Source: Oxalobacteraceae bacterium UBA6018 (lineage in GTDB: Bacteria > Pseudomonadota > Gammaproteobacteria > Burkholderiales > Burkholderiaceae_D). Taken from it: a stretch of DNA of 64,000 nucleotides. The position numbers and the translations under genes are program-made. The notes beneath the pieces are model-generated. The model did not search any database. It saw only the letters and a list, made by a program, of their open reading frames with translations, and was not told where the DNA came from. Positions 8,295-16,529 of the stretch are shown here, piece after piece. Location of the stretch: the NCBI GenBank assembly GCA_002428015.1, contig DIZW01000033.1:1-64000 (forward strand), written 5' to 3'. How positions within the stretch are numbered: the first letter of the stretch is position 1; every line of letters begins with the position of its first letter.

Positions 8295-11066
8295 ATGCCG
8301 CGTAGCGCACTCAAGCTGACCATCCCCGCCGCCCTGATATCCGGCGCCTTCCTGCTTGGCGCCAGCCTGGGTGGCTGCGGCAAGACCCAGACCTCGGCCA
8401 GCCTGGTCGCCGATGCCCAGGCCTATCAGCAAAAGGGCGATAACAAGGCAGCGTTGATCCAGCTCAAGAACGCGGTCGTCAAGAGCCCCGAGGACGCCCA
8501 CATCCGCCTGCTGCTCGCCACGCTCTACAACGACATGGGCGACGGCGTGTCGGCCGAGAAGGAAGCGCGCAAGTCGATCAGCCTGGGCACGCCCGCCGCC
8601 ACCGCCATGCCGGTGCTGGCCCAGGCGCTGGGCGCCCAGGGTCAATTCAAGAAGGTGCTAGAGGAAACCGAGAGCGCGGCCGCCAACGGCGCGCCGGCCA
8701 TCATGGTGGCGCGCGGCAACGCCCTGGTGCAGATGGACCAGCCCGACCAGGCCAAGGAAGCCTTCAACGCCGCCCTCAAGGCCAACCCGGCCGATGGCAG
8801 CGCGCTGATCGGCCTGGCCAGCGTGGCGCTGATGCGCAAGGATATCGCCGTGGCCAACCGCCTGGCCGACGACGCCGCCGCCAAGGATCCGCGCGATCCG
8901 GAAGTGTGGATGTTCAAGGGCATGCTGGCCACCCACCAGGCCAGGCCGGACGCGGCCATCGCCGCCTTCAGCCAGGCGCTCAGCCTCAAGCCCGACCACC
9001 GCAGCGCCCACCTCGAAAAGGCCTACGTGGAAATCGGCGCGGGCAAGTTCGACGCCGCGCGCGCCGACATCGAGGCCAGCAAAAAAGTCTCGCCGCCGAT
9101 GATCGTGCTCTACACCCAGGCGCTGCTGGACCATACCGAAGGCAAGAACGCCCAGGCGCTCGAAGCGATCCAGAAAGTGCTGCGCGCCGCGCCTGAACAC
9201 ATGCCGAGCATCCTGCTGGCCGGCGCGATCGAGCTGAGCCTGGGCTCCTACGAGCAGGCCGAGCAGAACCTGAAGAAATACCTGGAAAAGTATCCCGACA
9301 CCCTGTACGCGCGCAAGCTGCTGGCCTCGACCCTGCTGCGCAGCAGCCAGCCGGCCGACGCCGCCGCCGCGCTGGCGCCGGCGCTGGCCGACTCGCAGGA
9401 TCCCCAGCTGCTGGCCCTGGCCGGCGAGTCCTACATGCAGGTGCGCGATTTCGACAAGGCGGCCGACTTCTTCCAGAAGGCGTCCACCCTCGCGCCCGAC
9501 GCTGCCGCGCTGCACACCTCGCTCGGCCTGAGCCGGCTGGGCCAGGGCGACAACGCCAAGGCCATCACCGAGCTGGAATTGGCCACCACGATGGACCCGA
9601 AATCGCAGCAAGCGGGGATGGCGCTGGTGCGCACCGAGCTCGGCCTGAAGCAGTACGACAAGGCCCTGGCCACGGTCAAGATGCTCGAAGCCAAGCAGCC
9701 CGAGAACGCCATGGTGCAGAACATGGAGGGCGGCGTGTACCTGAGCCAGGGCGACACCGTCAACGCCCGCGCCAGCTTCGAGAAGGCCGTGCAGTTGCAG
9801 CCGAGCTACTTCGCGGCCGTCGTCAACCTGGCCCAGCTGGACATGCAGGCCAAGCAGCCCGAACAGGCCCGCAAGCGCTTCCTGGCCTTCCTGGAGAAGG
9901 ACAAGAAGCACATCGGCGCGCTCAGCGCGCTGGCCGAACTGGCCAACCTGGAGGGCAAGCATGCCGAGGCCACCACCTGGCTCGAGCGCGCCGTCAACGA
10001 CAACCCGGACGCGATCGCGCCGGCCATGCAGCTGGCCTCGCAATACCTGCGCAGGGGCGACAAGCAGAAGGGGCTGACCCTGGCGCGCAAGCTGCAGACC
10101 GCCAACCCGACCAACCCCGACCTGCTCAACCTGCTCGGACAGATCCAGCTCGCCAACGGCGCCAAGGATGACGCGCTGGAGACCTTCGGCAAGCTGGTGG
10201 CCTTGCTGCCGAAGTCGGCCCCCGCCCAGCTGCGCCTGGCCGGAGTGCACGCCCTGATGAAGAACGACGCCGCCGCCCTGGACGACCTCAAGCACGCGCT
10301 GGTGCTCGACCCGGAGAATGTCCAGGCCCAACTGGCGATGGTCGAGCTGGCGATGCGCAAGTCCGACCCCGAGCAGGCGCTGGGCCTGGTGCGCAAGGTG
10401 CAAAAGCAAAATCCCAAGGCGCCGGTCGGCTACCTGATCGAAGGCGACATCCTGATGGCGCAGAAGAAGCCGGAGCTGGCCCTGCGTGCCTACGACCAGG
10501 CCTACGCGCTGGGCAAGGCGCCGCAATTGCTGCTGAAATCGGTGCAAACGCTCAAGCTGCTGGGTAAGACCAAGGAAGCCGACGCCCGCGTGGCGCAATT
10601 CCAGAAGGAGCATCCGGGCGAGCCGATGATGGCCATGTACGTGGGCGAGTCGCAATTGGCGTCCAAGCAGTACAAGGCCGCCATCGCCGCCTTCGAGGGG
10701 GTGCTGAGCACCCATCCGGACAGCGTGGTCGCCCTCAACAACCTGGCCTGGGCCTACCAGCAGGAAAAAGACCCGCGCGCCCTGGCGACCGCCGAGAAGG
10801 CGGCCAAGCTGGCGCCGGACAACGCGGCCGTGATGGACACCCTGGGCTGGATCCTGGTTGAGCAAGGCAACGTGACCCGGGCCGTGCCGCTGCTCCAGCA
10901 AGCGGTCTCCCGTGCGCCAGACTCCGGTGACATCCGTTACCATTTGGCATCTGGATTATTCAAGGCTGGGGACAAAGCCAACGCGCGCAAGCAACTGGAC
11001 CAAGCGCTCGCCGGCAAGAGTTTCTCGCAGATCGAAGACGCCCGTACCTTGCTCAAGCAACTGTAA
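8295..11066 (+). CDS. prsT: PEP-CTERM system TPR-repeat lipoprotein PrsT
   Basis: 923 aa. Lipoprotein signal peptide ending in the lipobox LGGC (Cys28), then about 20 TPR-like repeats to the C-terminus (for example AYQQKGDNKAALIQLKNAV and YKAAIAAFEGVLSTHPDSV). Length and layout match PrsT, the giant TPR lipoprotein that accompanies PrsK/PrsR in exosortase A genomes. ATG at 8295 preceded by AAAGAGGAAG; longer in-frame extension to 8205 lacks a signal. Its precise role is unknown; it probably acts at the envelope as a scaffold for EPS or PEP-CTERM protein handling (inference). Confidence 0.92.
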   Translation: MPRSALKLTIPAALISGAFLLGASLGGCGKTQTSASLVADAQAYQQKGDNKAALIQLKNAVVKSPEDAHIRLLLATLYNDMGDGVSAEKEARKSISLGTPAATAMPVLAQALGAQGQFKKVLEETESAAANGAPAIMVARGNALVQMDQPDQAKEAFNAALKANPADGSALIGLASVALMRKDIAVANRLADDAAAKDPRDPEVWMFKGMLATHQARPDAAIAAFSQALSLKPDHRSAHLEKAYVEIGAGKFDAARADIEASKKVSPPMIVLYTQALLDHTEGKNAQALEAIQKVLRAAPEHMPSILLAGAIELSLGSYEQAEQNLKKYLEKYPDTLYARKLLASTLLRSSQPADAAAALAPALADSQDPQLLALAGESYMQVRDFDKAADFFQKASTLAPDAAALHTSLGLSRLGQGDNAKAITELELATTMDPKSQQAGMALVRTELGLKQYDKALATVKMLEAKQPENAMVQNMEGGVYLSQGDTVNARASFEKAVQLQPSYFAAVVNLAQLDMQAKQPEQARKRFLAFLEKDKKHIGALSALAELANLEGKHAEATTWLERAVNDNPDAIAPAMQLASQYLRRGDKQKGLTLARKLQTANPTNPDLLNLLGQIQLANGAKDDALETFGKLVALLPKSAPAQLRLAGVHALMKNDAAALDDLKHALVLDPENVQAQLAMVELAMRKSDPEQALGLVRKVQKQNPKAPVGYLIEGDILMAQKKPELALRAYDQAYALGKAPQLLLKSVQTLKLLGKTKEADARVAQFQKEHPGEPMMAMYVGESQLASKQYKAAIAAFEGVLSTHPDSVVALNNLAWAYQQEKDPRALATAEKAAKLAPDNAAVMDTLGWILVEQGNVTRAVPLLQQAVSRAPDSGDIRYHLASGLFKAGDKANARKQLDQALAGKSFSQIEDARTLLKQL

Positions 11067-11117
11067 CGCAGCTGATTTCATGAGGATGTCTCGCCCAGAA
11101 CGATAATTGACAGCAAA

Positions 11118-11131
11118 GGCGGCAGGCCGCC
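11118..11131 (+). terminator. Possible weak terminator hairpin after prsT
   Basis: GGCGG(CAGG)CCGCC, within a longer AAAGGCGG / CCGCCTTT stem about 50 bp after the prsT stop. The T-tract is short (CTTTCC), so termination may be inefficient. Confidence 0.35.
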
Positions 11132-11263
11132 TTTCCTGGTTGAAGGCTGAGTTCGCCAGCCGTGCTTTTCGAATCGAAGTAGGTTATTCTTGCACTATTA
11201 CTACTTTTTGATTGTCGGAAAGCGTGGCAACCCGTCTCCGCTTGCAAGCACAGGAAAGCCAAC

Positions 11264-12079
11264 ATGCTGTTTTTGGACCGATTATTCGGCAAGCGCGACA
11301 TTCTCATCCCTTACTTCAATTTCAGTAAGGTGCTCCGCGGGAACATGGAGTCTTATGTCCTGCAGGAAATTTACAAATTGCGCTACGAAGTCTATTGCCT
11401 CGAATGCGGCTTTCTCGAGGCGAGGGATTTTGAAGAAGGCATGGAAACGGACGAATACGACGCGTACTCGATCCACTTCGCCGCCTACACGCTCGACCGC
11501 AGCATCGTCGGGACGGTCAGGCTGGTGCAGCCCCGGGATGACCAGATGTATCCGTGGGAAAGCCATTGCAAGGCGTTTGACGGCTTCGTCAATCCGCCGC
11601 GCGACAATGCAGCCGAGATCTCGCGGCTGGTGGTGCGCAAAACGCACCGCCGGCGGCGCGGGGACTCGATGGAAGGCATTTCCAAGGATTTCGTAGAGAA
11701 GGGCACGACCGCGGGCATCAAGCCGCCCACGGTGTCGCGCGAACAGCGCGGCAACAGCCCTTTGTTGTTGTTGGGCATGTACCGGGAAATGTACCGCCAC
11801 AGCCGCGCCAACGGGATTCGCTACTGGTACGCGGCGATGGAAAGGTCGCTCGCCCGCTCGCTGGACAAGATGGGGTTCAAGTTCGTGCCGATCGGACCGC
11901 AGGTCGATTACTACGGACCGGTGACGCCGCACATGGTCGATCTGGACGACCTGAACGACCGTTTGCGGCGCGAGAATAAATTCCTGGCCGCGTGGTTCAA
12001 CGACGAACGCATCCCGACCCTGATCCTGCTCAAGACCATGATCGGGAACCTGCTGATGGCCCGCTCCAAGCGACGGTGA
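11264..12079 (+). CDS. PEP-CTERM/exosortase system-associated acyltransferase (copy 1)
   Basis: 271 aa. It matches the exosortase-associated family resembling acyl-homoserine-lactone synthases/GNAT acyltransferases. The marker blocks are KLRYEVYCLECGFLEA near residues 38-53, HFAAYTLDRSIVGTVRLVQP, EISRLVVRKTHRRRR, and LLLLGMYREMYRHSRANGI followed by RYWYAAMERSLARSLDKMGF. AGGAAA precedes the ATG. It is 29 bp upstream of a homologous gene of the same family. The substrate is unknown; an acyl-ACP/CoA-dependent N-acylation linked to EPS or signalling is an inference from the fold. Confidence 0.9.
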   Translation: MLFLDRLFGKRDILIPYFNFSKVLRGNMESYVLQEIYKLRYEVYCLECGFLEARDFEEGMETDEYDAYSIHFAAYTLDRSIVGTVRLVQPRDDQMYPWESHCKAFDGFVNPPRDNAAEISRLVVRKTHRRRRGDSMEGISKDFVEKGTTAGIKPPTVSREQRGNSPLLLLGMYREMYRHSRANGIRYWYAAMERSLARSLDKMGFKFVPIGPQVDYYGPVTPHMVDLDDLNDRLRRENKFLAAWFNDERIPTLILLKTMIGNLLMARSKRR

Positions 12080-12108
12080 GGAGCGACCCCACGGATAAGA
12101 GTGTGTGA

Positions 12109-12960
12109 ATGGATTATGTGTTCCCTACCCTGGACTACAATGCGTTTCTTTCGCGCGCCGAGTTCGGCTCGCACGAGGAAACCGTCGACCACGTCAACCG
12201 CCAGATCTACCGCTCCTACCAGGGCCACAAGATGGGCGAGGTGCCGAACGACATCTTCAAGCTGCGCCATGACGTCTATTGCATCGAATGCGCCTTCCTC
12301 AAGCAGGAGGATTACTTCGACGGCATGGAGTTCGACGACTACGACGATTGCTCGATGCATTTCGCCGCCTACACGATGGACGAGTCGCTGATCGGCACGG
12401 TGCGCCTGGTGCAGCCGCGTTACGCCCAAAGCTTCCCCTTCGAGCTCCATTGCACGCCCTTCCCGGACTTCCAGATGCCGCCGCGCGAACTGTGCGGCGA
12501 AGTCTCGCGCCTGGCCGTCAAGCGCAGCCACCGGCGCCGCCGCGCCGACAGCGTGCTCGGCATTCCCGGCCTGGCGCCGGCCCAGGACACCCACCTCAGC
12601 CCGGAAGTGGAGCGGCGCGACCGCAGTTCGCCCATGCTGCTGTTGGGCATGTACCGGGAAATGTACCGCCACAGCCGCCAGCAAGGCATCCGCTACTGGT
12701 TCGCCGCCATGGAGCGCTCGCTCGCCTTCTCACTCGACAAGATGGGCTTTGGCTTCAAGCCGATCGGCCCGGTGGCCGATTATTACGGCGCCGTCACTCC
12801 CTTCGTGCTCGACCTGCATGAACTGTCCGCGCGGCTGGCCCAGTCCAACCCGGCGCTGGCGGCCTGGTTCGACGAAAAGCCGCTCGTGTTCGCCCGTCGC
12901 CGCGCCATGCACGTGCGGGTCCAGGGCGACAAGTCCAGCCTGCTCAACGACCAGGAATAG
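12109..12960 (+). CDS. PEP-CTERM/exosortase system-associated acyltransferase (copy 2)
   Basis: 283 aa, same family as the preceding gene, with all the same blocks (KLRHDVYCIECAFLKQ, HFAAYTMDESLIGTVRLVQP, EVSRLAVKRSHRRRR, RYWFAAMERSLAFSLDKMGF). It carries a longer N-terminus (MDYVFPTLDYNAFL) and a different C-terminal tail. By eye the proteins share roughly half of their residues, but the DNA is identical over 38 bp (11769-11806 versus 12641-12678). The two copies form an operon. It is convergent with the E1-like gene; a CAGCCC-GGGCTG hairpin at 12969-12983 lies between the stops. Confidence 0.9.
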   Translation: MDYVFPTLDYNAFLSRAEFGSHEETVDHVNRQIYRSYQGHKMGEVPNDIFKLRHDVYCIECAFLKQEDYFDGMEFDDYDDCSMHFAAYTMDESLIGTVRLVQPRYAQSFPFELHCTPFPDFQMPPRELCGEVSRLAVKRSHRRRRADSVLGIPGLAPAQDTHLSPEVERRDRSSPMLLLGMYREMYRHSRQQGIRYWFAAMERSLAFSLDKMGFGFKPIGPVADYYGAVTPFVLDLHELSARLAQSNPALAAWFDEKPLVFARRRAMHVRVQGDKSSLLNDQE

Positions 12961-12989
12961 GCCGCCCGCAGCCCCGCGGGCTGAGCCCC

Positions 12990-13820
12990 TTATTTGCTGA
13001 TGTCGATCAGCTTGGTTTCACGGGTGCGGAAGCTGTGCACGACGATGAACGGCGCCGCCGGCACCGGCAAGCCGGCCAGCACGTCGTGGATCATCGACAC
13101 GGCCATGGCCGCCACCGTGAAGCTGCCGACGGCGATCTGCGAGGCCGGGCAGGCGGTCCCGTCCTCCATGATGGTCAAGGCCTTCCCCACTTCACGCACC
13201 ACCTGGGGATCGAGGTGGGCGCCGATACGGCCCATGACGCGTCCGAACACGGCCGTGTAGTTGAGATTGCCCTCGGCCGCCGCCGCCTCCACATCCTTTT
13301 GCAGGATTTCCGGCAGCGACAGCCCGGCCCTGGCGGGGAAATACAGCACGCCCGCGCCCGGCCCGATATTCATGGCGGTAAAGATCGGCTTGCCCTGGGC
13401 GGCCGCGTTGCCGTGCAGGGCCAGCACCGCTTCCAGGTCGACAAAATCGATGGTGTCGAAAATCATGTCGACCTTGCCCACCAATTCCCCCGCGTTGACC
13501 TTGTCGAGCATGGCCACATGGGTCTCCACCGTCGCTTGCGGGTTGATGCGCAGGATGTGCTTCTTCAGCGCCTCGACCTTGCTCATGCCGACGTCTTCGA
13601 AGTCCCAGAACTGGCGGTTGAGGTTGTGGGCGTCGACGGTGTCGCCGTCGATCAGCACGAAATGCTGGAACCCGGTGCGCGCCGCGCAGATGGCCGGGCC
13701 GCTGCCGAGCCCGCAGCCGGCGAACAGCAGGCGCACTGTTGAGATTTTCTCCTGGGTGCTCTGGTCGATATAGCCGCTGTTGCGTGTGACGAAGGTGTCG
13801 TAATTGAATGGTGCGGACAT
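12990..13820 (-). CDS. ThiF/E1-like adenylyltransferase
   Basis: 276 aa. Rossmann nucleotide-binding loop LLFAGCGLGSG near residue 35, then the E1 signature LIDGDTVDAHNLNRQ, the conserved Lys of VGMSKVEALKKHI, and IFDTIDFVDLEA. These are the ATP-binding and adenylating residues of MoeB/ThiF/HesA proteins. The paired CxxC zinc cysteines of MoeB/ThiF are absent; only ACPASQ is seen late. A member with its own partner is therefore likely. ATG at 13820 with GAGG upstream. It lies between the acyltransferase pair and a PEP-CTERM protein gene, divergent from the latter. Its protein or metabolite substrate is unknown; the MoaD-like protein at 7398 is one candidate (inference). Confidence 0.82.
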   Translation of the reverse strand: MSAPFNYDTFVTRNSGYIDQSTQEKISTVRLLFAGCGLGSGPAICAARTGFQHFVLIDGDTVDAHNLNRQFWDFEDVGMSKVEALKKHILRINPQATVETHVAMLDKVNAGELVGKVDMIFDTIDFVDLEAVLALHGNAAAQGKPIFTAMNIGPGAGVLYFPARAGLSLPEILQKDVEAAAAEGNLNYTAVFGRVMGRIGAHLDPQVVREVGKALTIMEDGTACPASQIAVGSFTVAAMAVSMIHDVLAGLPVPAAPFIVVHSFRTRETKLIDISK

Positions 13821-14084
13821 AGAAGGCCTCATGAGTAAGCGTGGCGCCACAGGGCGTGCCTGCGCGGCCATGGACAATGGCATGCGAGCAATATTAGAAC
13901 ACTTTAGGGGGATCGTGGTGGTCTGCGCCAGCGCAATGTCGAAATTCCTTACACCCGGGCTGCGCAATCTCGTCCTAAAACGGGCCCCACGCTGGCATTC
14001 GCCGTCGGCGCGGGGCAAAAAGCGGCGCTGTCCTACAGGTTAACTGTCCTACGGCAATACCATCCCGGCTGGCCCCCACCAAGG

Positions 14085-14105
14085 TGTCGGCATTCTTTAC
14101 AGTAC
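14085..14105 (+). promoter_or_regulatory. Putative PrsR upstream activating site (PEP-CTERM box)
   Basis: TGTCGG-N7-TACAGTAC. The same bipartite motif occurs at 18555-18535 ahead of the HPr-rel-A operon, in the same relation to a sigma-54 promoter (96 bp here and 91 bp there to the -24 GG). Distance and orientation fit an enhancer for a sigma-54 activator; PrsR is the encoded candidate. Confidence 0.6.
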
Positions 14106-14200
14106 GTAATACTTTGCAAAGATTAAGGCGCGCGCAACGACCGCGAGAATTCGGATTTTCCCTAAGGAGAGCGTGAGAAACATCTGTCGAAGGGATTCGC

Positions 14201-14216
14201 TGGCACGGCTCGTGCT
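14201..14216 (+). promoter_or_regulatory. Sigma-54 (-24/-12) promoter of the PEP-CTERM protein gene
   Basis: TGGCACGGCTCGTGCT: invariant GG and GC separated by exactly 10 bp, with the full TGGCACG -24 element and one mismatch in the -12 element. Predicted start near 14228, 46 bp before the ATG. Confidence 0.8.
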
Positions 14217-14261
14217 TTATCCCCACCACGCAGTCCCGTACAACTTACCCGAAAGAATACA

Positions 14262-15129
14262 ATGAACCTCAAGACCATCTCGAAAGTCGCCGCCGGTGTC
14301 GCCCTGGCCTTTGGCGCAGTCTCCTCGGCTAGCGCCATCACCATCGAAGGCGGCGACCTGAAGATCACCTTCAACGCGTATGACGCGGGCACCGTCGGCT
14401 ACGGCGACACCACCGGCATCAAGTGCACCACCGTGGCCACCTGCGACGCAGCTGCAGCCTTCCCAGCGCCAAACGCAATTGGCAGCGAAGACACCTGGGG
14501 CATCTTCTCGGTTCAGTCGATCACCAAAAAATCGGATGGCTCGCTCCTGTTCACCGCAGGCCAGGGCGGCCAGTACATGACCGGCATGTTCGGCGGCCTG
14601 AGCGACACCCTGGTTGACGTCGCGGGCGCCATTACCCCGGCAACGACCTCGGCAGCGACCGGCGGCTGGCTCAATATGTACCTGACCGGCCAGAACTATA
14701 ACAGCTCGTTCGGTCCTTCGGGCCGTATCGGCGCGACCGGCTACAACGGCATCACCAACGTGCCAGGCGGCACCCTGGCCCTGTCGGCCGTGTTCGGCGC
14801 CGGCGTCCTGGGCGGCCAGCCACAGTACACCTACCTGTCGAGCTTCGCCAACAACACCATCTCCGGTGGCGGCCAAGGTTTCCTGGACGTGACCGGCGGC
14901 AGCATGCAAGCCCAGTTCGACACCAACGCCCAGTTTGACCCGAACGGCGGCGAGCATGACCTGTTCCTGAAAGTGACCTACGGCCAGACCGATGCATCGC
15001 GCAGCGCCCTGTGGACCGTTGACGCAACCGGCGACGTGCAAAGGCAAGGCACTGCCAGAGCCAGCATCGCTGGCCCTGTTCGGCCTGGGCCTGGCCGGCC
15101 TGGCTGCCCTGCGTCGTCGCCGCGCTTAA
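14262..15129 (+). pseudogene. PEP-CTERM sorting-domain protein, sorting tail out of frame
   Basis: Signal peptide MNLKTISKVAAGVALAFGAVSSASA, then a Gly/Ala/Thr-rich secreted domain of about 230 residues (AYDAGTVGYGDTTG, GSEDTWGIFSVQSI). It resembles secreted PEP-CTERM proteins, perhaps those linked to flocculation (PepA-like; not certain). At 15039-15045 the sequence CAAAGGC has one A too many. Reading through in frame runs on into downstream terminators to 15335 and gives a nonsense tail. Removing one A gives DVQGKALPEPASLALFG, then LGLAGLAALRRRRA and a stop at 15127-15129: a perfect PEP-CTERM signal (PEP box, hydrophobic helix, Arg cluster). The cause is a real frameshift, slippage or a homopolymer sequencing error. 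Driven by the sigma-54 promoter at 14201. Confidence 0.85.
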
Positions 15130-15151
15130 TCGCCGCGAACGCAACACAAAG

Positions 15152-15183
15152 AACTGCATGGTTTCGGCCATGCAGTTTTTTTT
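15152..15183 (+). terminator. Intrinsic terminator 1 of the PEP-CTERM gene
   Basis: Perfect 10-bp stem AACTGCATGG / CCATGCAGTT with loop TTTCGG and a run of eight T. It lies 23 bp after the restored stop codon. Confidence 0.9.
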
Positions 15184-15251
15184 CGTCTGGAGAAAAGCCA
15201 GGCCCTGGCCGCCCCCCCGGGGGCCGGCTTCCACCGCCGCGCGCGCGGCAC

Positions 15252-15287
15252 AAAAAACTGCATGGTTTGCGCCATGCAGTTTTTTTT
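15252..15287 (+). terminator. Duplicated intrinsic terminator 2
   Basis: Same stem (AACTGCATGG / CCATGCAGTT), loop TTTGCG, A-tract before and T-tract after, so it could work in both directions. It is a direct repeat of terminator 1, 104 bp downstream; similarity continues past the T-run (GGAGAAA, GCC). Confidence 0.88.
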
Positions 15288-15326
15288 CGTGCGGAGAAAG
15301 CCGCGCCGGCGCGGCGCCGGCGCCTC

Positions 15327-15419
15327 AGAGGCTGAGCGTTTTTCGGGCGTGGCCGAGGTACGCGCAAAGCCCAGCCATAGCTCGGGCTATGGCGAGCATT
15401 TGAAAGACGCTCAGCCTCT
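15327..15419. repeat. Nested inverted-repeat element at the 3' end of the HPr-rel-A operon
   Basis: Arms AGAGGCTGAGCGTTTTTC (15327-15344) and its complement (15402-15419) match at 17 of 18 positions. Inside is a second hairpin, GCCATAGC-TCGG-GCTATGGC (15374-15393). The right arm touches the stop codon of the nucleotidyltransferase gene. A related design is found at 53974-54137. It could be a dispersed palindromic repeat or a terminator/mRNA stabiliser. Confidence 0.6.
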
Positions 15420-16513
15420 CAGGCCTGGACCTGCTCGGCGCGCGGGGACAGGACGGCTTTGTGGAACAGGTGGCGCGCCAGGAGCGCCGGCGGCATGCGC
15501 AGCCAGTTGCCGCGCACGTAGAGCAGCGCGCGCGCCAGGCGGGCCGCCGCGCCGCCGCAGCTGGGGTGGTCCGGCATCAGGGCGCGCCGGAACAACTGGT
15601 CCATCAACCAGCGCAAGGGCGGCGCCGGGCGCGCGGCGTCGGCCGCAGCCTGCGCCGTGGCCGGCACCGGCGTGCCCAGCAGCGCGCTGCTGTAGCGTAG
15701 CGCGTAGTACAGCGGCCGCCCCAGGCCGAGCGCGCGCGCGCGCGCCGGCAACGCCTCCCAAAAGGCGGCGTCGCCGGCGCGCTCCTGCAGCAGGCGGTGG
15801 ATGTCGTACAGGTCGCGCAAGCCCTTGCCGAACTCGCCGTCGTAGAACAGATGGGTGGCGCTATGGATCAGCATGTCCGGCGCCGACAGCACCTGGACCC
15901 CGGGCCGGCCTGGCACCGCGCAGGCGGCGGCGCGCAGCGTGTCCGGATCGGGCCGGGCGCGCGCCGTCAGCGGCAGGATGGTGTGATGCACGTCGATCGC
16001 GGTGTCGCGGCGCGCGTGCACCATCGGCGGAATCTCGTGCATCCACTGGCGGTAGTAGCGCTGGTCGTAGGCGTCGTGGTGGGTGGCGATCCAGCCGTGC
16101 AGCATCAGCGCCGACTCGACCTCGGGCAGGGCCGCGCGCGGCACCAGGATGTCGATGTCGGAAAACAGCCGTCCGCGCCCGGCCGGCAGGCGCGCCGCCG
16201 CGTAGGCGCCGCCCTTGAGCAGCAGCACCGGCAGGCCCAGCGGCGCCAGGGCCTGGCCGATCATGCGGATTTCCCAGTCCACGGCCTGGAGGTGGCGCGC
16301 CGCCAGCGTCGCGGCCCACGCCAGGTGGGCGCGGGCCGACGCCGGCACCGTGTCCAGCACACCGTGTTCGACGGCCAGCGCGTGCAGGCTGGCGCTCAGG
16401 TTGGCGCGCAGGGCCTGGCGCAGCAGCAGTTGCCAGGCGGCCCGGTCCAGGCCGGCCATACGGCGCGGCTCGGCCAGCACCGCCACCAGGATGGGCGCGC
16501 GCTTCATCGGCAT
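15419..16513 (-). CDS. Nucleotidyltransferase-family protein of the HPr-rel-A system
   Basis: 364 aa. It belongs to the uncharacterised nucleotidyltransferase family with the pol-beta-like motif in GRGRLFSDIDILVP (Asp-Ile-Asp metal site), preceded by LPVLLLKGGAYAAA, and later IDVHHTILPL and LIHSATHLFYDGEFGKGLRDLYDI. It is the last gene of a four-gene minus-strand operon, 16 bp after the HprK-like gene. The target is unknown; nucleotidylation of a sugar or peptide within this system is an inference. Start at 16513 with GGAA upstream; a second in-frame ATG lies 6 bp later. Confidence 0.85.
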   Translation of the reverse strand: MPMKRAPILVAVLAEPRRMAGLDRAAWQLLLRQALRANLSASLHALAVEHGVLDTVPASARAHLAWAATLAARHLQAVDWEIRMIGQALAPLGLPVLLLKGGAYAAARLPAGRGRLFSDIDILVPRAALPEVESALMLHGWIATHHDAYDQRYYRQWMHEIPPMVHARRDTAIDVHHTILPLTARARPDPDTLRAAACAVPGRPGVQVLSAPDMLIHSATHLFYDGEFGKGLRDLYDIHRLLQERAGDAAFWEALPARARALGLGRPLYYALRYSSALLGTPVPATAQAAADAARPAPPLRWLMDQLFRRALMPDHPSCGGAAARLARALLYVRGNWLRMPPALLARHLFHKAVLSPRAEQVQA

Positions 16514-16529
16514 CTGCGTTCCAGAGGCA

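Larger units (their letters stand above)
13821..14261. other. Intergenic regulatory region between the E1-like and PEP-CTERM genes
   Basis: 441 bp without a gene. It holds a direct repeat CTGTCCTAC at 14028-14036 and 14044-14052 (16-bp period), the PrsR-type upstream motif at 14085-14105 and the sigma-54 promoter at 14201-14216. The promoter of the divergent E1-like gene was not identified. Confidence 0.6.

Noticed and set aside
8658..10943. 761-codon minus-strand frame opposite prsT
   Set aside because: Composition (Gln/Arg/Gly/His-rich) is that of an antisense shadow; the plus-strand TPR protein is certain.
11179..11201. Sequence before the acyltransferase pair resembling the PEP-CTERM box (GTAGG..ATTCTT..AC)
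   Set aside because: Needs a gap to align, lacks TACA, and no GG-N10-GC promoter follows at the proper distance.
14262..15335. Reading the PEP-CTERM gene straight through to 15335 as one protein
   Set aside because: The last 95 codons run through two terminators and a palindrome; a single-base correction restores the family-typical end at 15129.
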